From assembly GCA_023433755.1 (NCBI GenBank), contig JAEYUA010000244.1, positions 1 to 7,475 on the forward strand: a stretch of DNA of 7,475 bases, in the 5' to 3' direction. Below are positions 1-5,635 of the stretch, piece after piece. Position numbers and translations under genes: made by a program. The first letter of the stretch is position 1. The number at the start of each line of letters is the position of its first letter. Source of the DNA: Bacteroidota bacterium. GTDB lineage: Bacteria > Bacteroidota > Bacteroidia > Chitinophagales > Chitinophagaceae. The notes beneath the pieces are model-generated. The model made no database searches, was not told the DNA's origin, and saw nothing but the letters and a program-made list of their open reading frames with translations.

Positions 1-434
1 AAACACTTTTCTATCCTCCCAATGTGGCCGGGTGGCCGGGTGGAAGGTCATGGATTGACAGTTCTACGTTAATGATGCGCATGCGGATACCGCAGCTCAT
101 TACCGACAAGGATGAATTGAATGTAACACCCAAGACAGATGATGACCAAATGATGGGACGCCCGGAAAAAGAGATCAACGGGCAGGGTCGTCCCAATATG
201 GGCAGGTCAGGCCAGCCGATCAGGGCTGATATCTCCTGGGAAATTTACCTGAAACATTTTGAAAGCATCCCAAGGGAAAAATTATATGATACCATCCGCC
301 AGGGCCTGTTACAACTCAAACCATCTTTCAGCCCGGAACTGATCAACCGGTATTCGGATAGCCGTGGCCGTGAGCTATATGTAAAAACCACTACCATCCA
401 GGTGATGAGCACACCGGAATACCAGATGTGCTGA
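1..434 (+). CDS. DUF1800 family protein, C-terminal part (5' end outside window)
   Basis: The reading frame is open from base 3 and the gene clearly begins left of the window, so only the last 143 residues are present; the GTG at 24 is internal and not a real start. Seen: the frame opens with LFYPPNVAGWPGGRSWIDSS, which matches the conserved PPNVxGWxGGxxWI(N/D)SST block near the C-terminus of DUF1800 proteins, then a run rich in Gly, Arg and Met (bases 138-233), then a helical tail ending in STPEYQMC, the usual family ending (LxxPEYQxC). Known: DUF1800 proteins are about 450-600 residues, are often found beside DUF1501 genes, and have no established enzymatic role. The next gene starts 32 bases downstream on the same strand, so co-transcription is likely. 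The identification is firm; the function is unknown. Confidence 0.88.
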   Translation, partial: TLFYPPNVAGWPGGRSWIDSSTLMMRMRIPQLITDKDELNVTPKTDDDQMMGRPEKEINGQGRPNMGRSGQPIRADISWEIYLKHFESIPREKLYDTIRQGLLQLKPSFSPELINRYSDSRGRELYVKTTTIQVMSTPEYQMC

Positions 435-466
435 CCAGTTAACTTCCTTACAGAAAAAAATATTTT

Positions 467-1666
467 ATGTATTTCAAAAGAAGAGAATTTTTACAGATCG
501 GCTCACTGGCAACGGCTTCTTTATTCATGCCTAAATTTTTAAAGGCTTTGGAAAGCGGCCAGGCAGTACCTCCCGGCAATAAGGTGGTTGTGATCCTCCA
601 ACTGAGCGGGGGTAATGATGGTTTGAATACAGTGATACCTGTGCGCAATGATATTTATTATAAATCCAGGCCCCGGCTGGGAATTGAGAAAACTAAAGTC
701 CTTTCCCTAACCGATGAAGTGGGTTTACATCCCGAACTGAAAGCTTTTGCTGATGCCTATCATGATGGTTCACTTGGAATTTTAAACAATGTGGGCTATC
801 CCAATCCCGACCGCTCCCATTTCCGCAGTTTGGATATCTGGCACACTGCAAGTAAAAGCAATGAATATATCAATACAGGCTGGATCGGGCGTTACCTCGA
901 TGCACAGTGTAATGGCTGCGGCAAACCTACCCAGGCACTGGAGATCGATGACGTGTTAAGCCTGGCATTGAAAGGAGAAAATACCAATGGCCTGGCATTT
1001 AAAGATCCTCGTAGATTATTCGGTACCAGTAATGAAAAATTTTTCAAAGATATTTCAAAACATCATGGTGACCACCATGATGAAGAACCGGTGGAATATC
1101 TCTACAAAACCATGGCTGAAACGCTGTCTTCGGCAGATTATATCTTCAAACAATCCAAAGCAAATCCTTCAAGGGCGGAGTATCCAAATTCTGCGCTGGG
1201 CAGGGACCTGAAAACGATCGCATCACTAATATATTCCGACATCAATACCAAAGTTTATTATGTTTCCCTTGGAAGTTTTGATACGCATATCAACCAGGGA
1301 GCGCAACAGGCAAGATTATTCAGGGAAATGAATGATGCTGTTGCAGCCTTCACCAAAGACCTTAAAGCCAATAACCGTTTTGATGATGTGTTGTTCTTTA
1401 CTTTCTCTGAATTCGGCCGCCGGGTAGCGCAGAATGCCAGTGCGGGTACCGATCATGGTACTGCCAATAATATGTTTCTGCTGGGTGGCGGCCTGAAAGA
1501 AAAAGGAATACTCAATGCCCTGCCTGATCTTGCTGATCTTGATGACGGCGATCTGAAATTCAAGGTCGATTTTAAAAATGTATATGCAACTATTTTGAAT
1601 AAATGGCTGGGTGCGGATGATGGTGCCATCCTGGGTGGGAAATATGATTATTTGGGTTTTGTGTGA
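467..1666 (+). CDS. DUF1501 family protein with Tat signal
   Basis: A complete 399-residue protein of the DUF1501 family. Seen: the N-terminus has a twin-arginine pattern (RREFLQIG, residues 5-12) followed by a short hydrophobic stretch (about 13-21), so folded export by the Tat system is likely. Family blocks follow: LSGGNDGLNTVIP (46-58), LHPEL...GILNNVGYPNPDRSHF...IWHTA (87-128), FDTH (271-274), and FTFSEFGRRVAQNASAGTDHG (311-331), which holds the conserved SEFGR and TDHG motifs. Known: DUF1501 is grouped with the alkaline phosphatase/sulfatase-like fold, so the conserved D272/H274, E315 and D329/H330 could bind metal; that role is inference. Residues 199-207 are rich in His and acidic residues and are encoded by an inverted repeat (1061-1082). 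ATG at 467 is chosen because it places RR at residues 5-6; there is no Shine-Dalgarno sequence. It pairs with the upstream DUF1800 gene and ends just before a stem-loop. Confidence 0.93.
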   Translation: MYFKRREFLQIGSLATASLFMPKFLKALESGQAVPPGNKVVVILQLSGGNDGLNTVIPVRNDIYYKSRPRLGIEKTKVLSLTDEVGLHPELKAFADAYHDGSLGILNNVGYPNPDRSHFRSLDIWHTASKSNEYINTGWIGRYLDAQCNGCGKPTQALEIDDVLSLALKGENTNGLAFKDPRRLFGTSNEKFFKDISKHHGDHHDEEPVEYLYKTMAETLSSADYIFKQSKANPSRAEYPNSALGRDLKTIASLIYSDINTKVYYVSLGSFDTHINQGAQQARLFREMNDAVAAFTKDLKANNRFDDVLFFTFSEFGRRVAQNASAGTDHGTANNMFLLGGGLKEKGILNALPDLADLDDGDLKFKVDFKNVYATILNKWLGADDGAILGGKYDYLGFV

Positions 1667-1671
1667 TTTTT

Positions 1672-1747
1672 TTTACCGCCAAGAAAGAAGGGCGCCAAGG
1701 AAATTCCTTAGCGCCCTTCTTTTGCCCCTTCTTTCCTTGGCGGTAAA
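1672..1747. terminator. Nested stem-loop between convergent genes, probable bidirectional terminator and dispersed-repeat candidate
   Basis: The 81-base gap between the stop codons of the DUF1501 and OPT genes is filled by one nested inverted repeat. The outer arms, 1672-1683 and 1736-1747, are a perfect 12-bp match (TTTACCGCCAAG and its complement). The inner arms, 1685-1695 and 1711-1721, are a perfect 11-bp match (AAGAAGGGCGC and its complement), and inside them AAGGAA (1697-1702) faces TTCCTT (1704-1709) around a tiny loop, with one C-A mismatch. The inner hairpin is followed by T-rich sequence in both reading directions (CTTCTTTT on +, CTTCTTTCTT on -), so it could stop transcripts of both flanking genes. 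The 7-mer CGCCAAG occurs twice directly (1677, 1693) and twice inverted (1736 exact, 1707 with one change), which resembles a mobile or dispersed intergenic repeat more than a plain terminator. Confidence 0.8.
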
Positions 1748-3811
1748 TTATTCCCTGAATTCTTTTGGACCTCTTTTCACACCAAGCCTATACAATGTAT
1801 AAGCCATCAATGCAAAGAAAGCCACTCCCAGGAAATAATATCCGTTCACACCAAGAGTATTCTGGATGACATGCTCTACTGATGCATTTTCAATACCGAT
1901 ATCCGAGGCGGTAATGAAGGCTACGATCACCCCCATGAGCGCACCACCTGCAACAAGACCAGTTGCAAATAAATTACCCTTGCCTAATTCTTCTTCTTCG
2001 GCAGTTAAATTATCACCTCTTTTTTTCTGCCGCCATTCTACCAGTCCGCGTATGGCGCCACCAATGAAAATGGGAAGCGTAGTAGATAAAGGCAGGTAAA
2101 CACCTACCGCAAATGAAAGCGATTTGATCCCGCATAATTCAAGGGTGATGGCGATAAAAACACCCACCAGCACAAATTGCCAGTCGAGGTTGAAGGATAA
2201 GATGCCTTTAATCAGCGTTGCCATCAAGGTACCCTGGGGGGCAGGATAGGTAGCTGTACCAATAGCATGTTCAATTCCCTGGCTCGCCATTTCAGCGGTT
2301 GGTGTATCAAGGATTTTTATGGTAGCACCAATGGCAAGAGAGGAAACAATGGCACCAACAAACAAAGCAAGCTGCTGGTATTTTGGAGTAGCGCCCACTA
2401 TGTATCCTGTTTTCAAATCCTGTGAAGTGGCACCTGCATTCGCAGCAGCGATACAGATCATTCCACCTACAACAAGAGCCATTGGCTCATAAAAATGTCC
2501 CGTCCATTTTACCGCAATAAAGATCAGGCATGTTCCCATCAATGTGGCGATGGTCATACCGCTGATCGGGTTGTTGGATGAACCAATCAAACCAACAATA
2601 CGCGAGGAAACCGTAACGAAGAAGGCGCCGAAAATGATCACCAGCACTCCAAGTAATAATTTGCCACCGATTGACTGCCCTGGTATCAGGGTGGATGGCA
2701 TAAATGCCACGCAAAGTATCAGGATCAAACTTCCTATACCTACCACTTTGATGGAAAGGTCTCTTTCAGTGCGGGGAACATCTGATTCGTTTACACCATC
2801 AACACCTGATTTTTTCAATGAACCAATGCTTCCTTTGAAAGAAGAGATGATGGTAGGAATGGTTTTCAGCAAGGTGATGAAACCGCCCGCCGCTACAGCG
2901 CCCGCGCCTATCTGCCTTACATAAGCAAGATAGATGGCGTCTGACCAGTCGGAAAAATTATGCGCAACCGGATCCCAGCCCCTGGCGGTATCGGTCATTG
3001 ATTTTAGATAGCCAAGTTTTACCAATTGTGTCGCCACCATATCTGCGGGAACAAGAGTTGATAAAAGCGGTATCAGCACAAACCAGCTCAATACACCACC
3101 TGCTACCAGCACACCGGCAATCCTTGGTCCAATAATATAACCTACTCCAAGATATTCGGGCGTGATCTCACCACTGAGTCTTGCAGATGGAAAAAACCTG
3201 TTGGCCTGCGAGGTCGCGAACCTTGGCACTTCCGCAATCACGTGCAATACTTTCTGAAGTACCGCGTAACCAGCAGCAAAACCAAGGCCCATGAATGCTG
3301 TCTTCGCGAAATCACCTCCTTTCTCACCTGCCTTCAAAACGGATGCACAGGCAGTGCCTTCGGGGTAAGGTAATACTCCGTGCTCTTTCACAATGAGTGA
3401 TTTCCGCAAAGGAATCATCATCAGTGTACCCAGAATGCCACCAAAAATGGCCAGCACCAGTATCGTAAAATAATTGAAGAAGTTAGCAGACCCCGGTTCG
3501 CTTAGAAATAAAAATCCTGGTAAGGTAAACACCACACCTGCTGCAATACTTTCACCCGCTGAACCTGTAGTCTGGATGATATTGTTTTCAAGTATGGTGG
3601 TCTTCAGGAATTTTCTTCCCAACGTGATCGCGATCACCGCGATGGGAATGGAAGCAGAAACAGTAAGTCCTGCCTTAAGAGCCAGGTACACTGTCGCAGC
3701 ACCGAAAATGATCCCGAAGGCAGCGCCTGTAAGAATGGATTTGATGGTAAACTCCGCGACCTTTTCATCGGGGGCGATGAAAGGCCTGAATGTAGTTTTG
3801 GTTTCAGCCAT
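1748..3811 (-). CDS. OPT superfamily oligopeptide transporter
   Basis: A complete 687-residue polytopic inner-membrane protein of the OPT (oligopeptide transporter) superfamily, in the bacterial branch that is closer to YSL than to yeast peptide carriers. Seen: NNIIQTTGSAGESIAAGVVF (residues 76-95), PYPEGTACASVLKAGE (148-163), SSNNPISGMT (411-420), AANAGATSQDLKTGYIVGAT (456-475) and GVYLPLSTTLPIFIGG (570-585), all diagnostic blocks, with many hydrophobic segments between them (roughly 15 or so). A charged cytoplasmic-type linker lies at 325-352 and another at 592-611. Known: members carry peptides or metal-chelate compounds, probably with protons; the substrate cannot be read from the sequence. 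The length is normal for the family. ATG at 3811 opens directly onto the conserved N-terminal region; no Shine-Dalgarno sequence precedes it. It lies 126 bases downstream of POT-A on the same strand, and its stop abuts the stem-loop shared with DUF1501. Confidence 0.95.
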   Translation of the reverse strand: MAETKTTFRPFIAPDEKVAEFTIKSILTGAAFGIIFGAATVYLALKAGLTVSASIPIAVIAITLGRKFLKTTILENNIIQTTGSAGESIAAGVVFTLPGFLFLSEPGSANFFNYFTILVLAIFGGILGTLMMIPLRKSLIVKEHGVLPYPEGTACASVLKAGEKGGDFAKTAFMGLGFAAGYAVLQKVLHVIAEVPRFATSQANRFFPSARLSGEITPEYLGVGYIIGPRIAGVLVAGGVLSWFVLIPLLSTLVPADMVATQLVKLGYLKSMTDTARGWDPVAHNFSDWSDAIYLAYVRQIGAGAVAAGGFITLLKTIPTIISSFKGSIGSLKKSGVDGVNESDVPRTERDLSIKVVGIGSLILILCVAFMPSTLIPGQSIGGKLLLGVLVIIFGAFFVTVSSRIVGLIGSSNNPISGMTIATLMGTCLIFIAVKWTGHFYEPMALVVGGMICIAAANAGATSQDLKTGYIVGATPKYQQLALFVGAIVSSLAIGATIKILDTPTAEMASQGIEHAIGTATYPAPQGTLMATLIKGILSFNLDWQFVLVGVFIAITLELCGIKSLSFAVGVYLPLSTTLPIFIGGAIRGLVEWRQKKRGDNLTAEEEELGKGNLFATGLVAGGALMGVIVAFITASDIGIENASVEHVIQNTLGVNGYYFLGVAFFALMAYTLYRLGVKRGPKEFRE

Positions 3812-3826
3812 GTTCGTTGGTTTGAC

Positions 3827-3861
3827 TAAATGTAGGCAAAACTCGAACAGGAACTATCAAA
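3827..3861 (-). promoter_or_regulatory. Weak candidate promoter of the OPT gene
   Basis: On the minus strand TTTG (3858-3861) is followed after 23 bases by TACATTTA (3827-3834), which matches the Bacteroidota -7 element TAnnTTTG except for its last base. The spacing is at the long end of the reported 17-23 range. Transcription from here would leave a leader of only about 10 bases before the ATG at 3811. The -33-like TTTG lies at the edge of the 3863-3897 heptamer array, inside one arm of its possible hairpin. Pattern match only; chance occurrence is quite possible. Confidence 0.28.
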
Positions 3862-3862
3862 G

Positions 3863-3897
3863 CCATTGGCTATTGGCCATTGGCCTTTGGCTTTTGT
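3863..3897. repeat. Heptamer tandem array, unit CCATTGG
   Basis: Five head-to-tail 7-base units are visible: CCATTGG (3863), CTATTGG (3870), CCATTGG (3877), CCTTTGG (3884) and a decayed CTTTTGT (3891). Each good unit is nearly its own reverse complement (CCA-T-TGG), so the array can fold on either strand; flanking AAAGCCA (3859-3865) and TGGCTTT (3888-3894) can close a hairpin over it. It lies between POT-A and OPT and may serve as a weak terminator for POT-A, but that is inference. There is no open frame of its own. Confidence 0.8.
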
Positions 3898-3913
3898 GTT
3901 CGCGAAGTCTCGC

Positions 3914-3941
3914 AGCTAGTAGCTAGAAGCTAGCAGCTCAC
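3914..3941. repeat. Second heptamer tandem array, unit AGCTAGN, reaching the POT-A stop codon
   Basis: Three clear 7-base units, AGCTAGT (3914), AGCTAGA (3921) and AGCTAGC (3928), are followed by a degraded fourth, AGCTCAC (3935), which includes the POT-A stop codon (3938-3940 on the minus strand). The unit contains the palindromes AGCT and CTAG, and GCTAG (3915-3919) can pair with CTAGC (3930-3934). Just left of it GCGA (3902-3905) and TCGC (3910-3913) form a small stem, and TTCGCGAA (3899-3906) is an 8-base palindrome. Unit sequence is unrelated to that of the neighbouring array although the period is the same. Confidence 0.75.
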
Positions 3942-5569
3942 TTCACCCCTTTCTCCTTCATCACCCTGTTGAGCCAGCGGAGCATGGCAAAACACATGAT
4001 GGCTGCGAAAAGAAGGAGACCAAAATTCAGGAGGAAATAATTAGCCTTGTTCTCATAATTATCCCACATGGTAGCCAGCACCCCAGACAGTTTATTTCCA
4101 ATGGAAGTAGATACAAACCAGCCGCCCATCATCAATGAGGTGATCCTTACCGGGCTTAATTTGGAAACGAGTGAAAGGCCCATGGGACTTAAAAGCAATT
4201 CACCCACCGTAATCACACCATAACTGCTGATCAGCCATAACACACTGGCCTTCTCACCTCCATTGTTATTGGCATATACCGCTGCTACCATCACCAGCGC
4301 TGACAAGGCTGAAATCAATAAACCAAAAGCAATCTTGGTGGCAGTAGAGGGTTCTTTGTTTCTTCTTCTCATCCAGGCAAAGAAAGCCACGATCAATGGA
4401 GTGAGGAGGATCACCCAGCCGGGATTGATGGACTGGCTTAGGTTCGTAGCCCAGAGGCTTACCTCGTTACCATCGGTTGGACGGTCTTCAGCGGGAATAT
4501 TCCTGAAATAAGTGGGATAATTATATTCCTTCACCACCTGCCCGTTCTCTTTTTGCAAACGGAATTGTTCGTCGTAAAGGGCAACCGAATCTTTTTTATA
4601 GGACATCGGCTGTGAAAGGCTAAAAGTTTCAAAAATCGTTTTTGCAGTACCGCTTACTTCCCTGTCGGTATAGCGGTCAGCCCAGGTATTCAGTGCTGAA
4701 CCATTCTGTTTGAATACGGCCCAGAACAATACCACTACCGCGAATATGGCCAGCAAAGCCGCGATGGGTCTTTTATCTTCTGGTTTTGCTTTGAAATAAA
4801 GCGAAGTGTAAAAATAAATAACAGGGATACAGGCAAAGATGAATGCATCGGTTGAATCAGATCCTACCAGCGTTCCCGGTATCAGCCATCCAATGATACC
4901 TGCCACCACCGAAGGAACGAGGATCAGCATCACGATGCGGGTCATGGACATATCATTTTCACTCACACCTTTTTTGATATCAAAAGCTTTATAGTGACGC
5001 GTACCTACAAGAAAAATGATTACACCAATGAACATGCCGATACCTGCCGCAATAAAAGCTGCTCCCCACCCGATGGTAATGTAAAGTGCGGCTCCAAAAA
5101 AATTACACACAAAGGCACCGATGTTGATGCCCATGTAAAAGATATTGTAACCATCATCTTTCTGCTTTTCATACTGGGGCGTGCTGTAAACATTTCCCAG
5201 GAGTGTAGAGATGTTAGGCTTGAAGAATCCATTTCCGAAGATCACGAGGGTCATGGAAATATAGAGGGTGGTTAGACTGTGCACCGACATCAGGCAATAA
5301 CCCAAACCCATCATGATACCACCGAAAATGATGGACTTGCGGTAACCGAGATAGCGGTCAGCAAGCAATCCACCAAGGAAAGGAGTGAGAAAGACCAGCG
5401 CGATAAAGGTTCCGTAGAGGTCAGCCGATTCTGCTTCGGTCATGGCAAATCCTTCCTTCACATCTTTCAGGTAAAGTGTGAAGATGCCGATCATGAGATA
5501 ATAACCAAACCTTTCCCACATTTCAGAAAAGAAAAGAAAGGGTAATGCTTTAGGATGTTTTTTCCACAT
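3938..5569 (-). CDS. POT/PTR2 family proton-coupled peptide transporter (POT-A)
   Basis: A complete 543-residue inner-membrane transporter of the major facilitator superfamily, POT (PTR2) family, which imports di- and tripeptides with protons. Seen: the proton/peptide motif ExxERFxYY in TM1 (E16, E19, R20, F21, Y23, Y24), the MFS loop GGLLADRYLGYRKS (66-79), GNGFFKPNISTLLG with K117 (112-125), FYMGINIGAF (144-153), the TM7 stretch FWAVFKQNGSALNTWADR (282-299), SQSINP at the start of TM8 (378-383), and GELLLSPMGLSLVSKLSP with E457 in TM10 (456-473). Known: the TM1 ExxER, the FKPN lysine and the TM10 glutamate are functional residues in characterised bacterial members. About 75 residues separate TM7 from TM8 (303-378), far more than in compact homologues. 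It is a paralog of the gene 66 bases upstream. ATG at 5569 gives the conserved KHPKAL start; no Shine-Dalgarno sequence and no room for a full promoter after the preceding terminator. Confidence 0.95.
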   Translation of the reverse strand: MWKKHPKALPFLFFSEMWERFGYYLMIGIFTLYLKDVKEGFAMTEAESADLYGTFIALVFLTPFLGGLLADRYLGYRKSIIFGGIMMGLGYCLMSVHSLTTLYISMTLVIFGNGFFKPNISTLLGNVYSTPQYEKQKDDGYNIFYMGINIGAFVCNFFGAALYITIGWGAAFIAAGIGMFIGVIIFLVGTRHYKAFDIKKGVSENDMSMTRIVMLILVPSVVAGIIGWLIPGTLVGSDSTDAFIFACIPVIYFYTSLYFKAKPEDKRPIAALLAIFAVVVLFWAVFKQNGSALNTWADRYTDREVSGTAKTIFETFSLSQPMSYKKDSVALYDEQFRLQKENGQVVKEYNYPTYFRNIPAEDRPTDGNEVSLWATNLSQSINPGWVILLTPLIVAFFAWMRRRNKEPSTATKIAFGLLISALSALVMVAAVYANNNGGEKASVLWLISSYGVITVGELLLSPMGLSLVSKLSPVRITSLMMGGWFVSTSIGNKLSGVLATMWDNYENKANYFLLNFGLLLFAAIMCFAMLRWLNRVMKEKGVK

Positions 5570-5594
5570 AAAACAATCGTGAATTATAAATAAG

Positions 5595-5622
5595 AAAAAG
5601 GAGTTGGGGCCAACTCCTTTTT
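5595..5622 (-). terminator. Intrinsic terminator after POT-B
   Basis: A perfect 12-bp stem, AAAAAGGAGTTG (5595-5606) and its complement (5611-5622), closes a 4-base loop (GGGC on the + strand). In the minus-strand transcript the stem ends in U5 followed by CUUAUUUAUAA, a typical intrinsic terminator located 13 bases after the POT-B stop codon. The A/T tracts on both sides make it formally bidirectional, but nothing on the + strand reads into it. It stands between the two POT paralogs, so POT-A depends either on read-through or on a promoter overlapping this element. Confidence 0.9.
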
Positions 5623-5635
5623 AAAATGTATCAGA

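Noticed and set aside
25..43. Direct repeat TGGCCGGG x2 plus TGG
   Set aside because: It encodes the family-conserved V-A-G-W-P-G-G of DUF1800, so the repetition follows from the protein motif and is not an independent element.
24..434. A separate short gene starting at GTG 24
   Set aside because: The frame stays open to the window edge and codes for conserved DUF1800 residues before 24; the GTG is an internal Val codon.
1611..1802. Plus-strand open frame across the convergent gap
   Set aside because: It overlaps the ends of two well-identified genes and the stem-loop, and the translated sequence shows no family features.
2544..2924. Plus-strand open frame opposite the OPT gene
   Set aside because: Antisense shadow of a strongly conserved OPT coding region; Pro/Thr/Ile-rich composition is typical of reverse-strand reading.
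3474..3926. Plus-strand open frame ending in the array region
   Set aside because: Mostly antisense to the conserved OPT N-terminus and then reads through the heptamer repeats; no recognisable protein.
3863..3941. CRISPR-like array
   Set aside because: The repeats are 7 bases, head to tail without unique spacers, and no cas gene is nearby.
4994..5545. Several short open frames on both strands within POT-A
   Set aside because: They are out-of-frame or antisense to an intact, motif-rich transporter gene.
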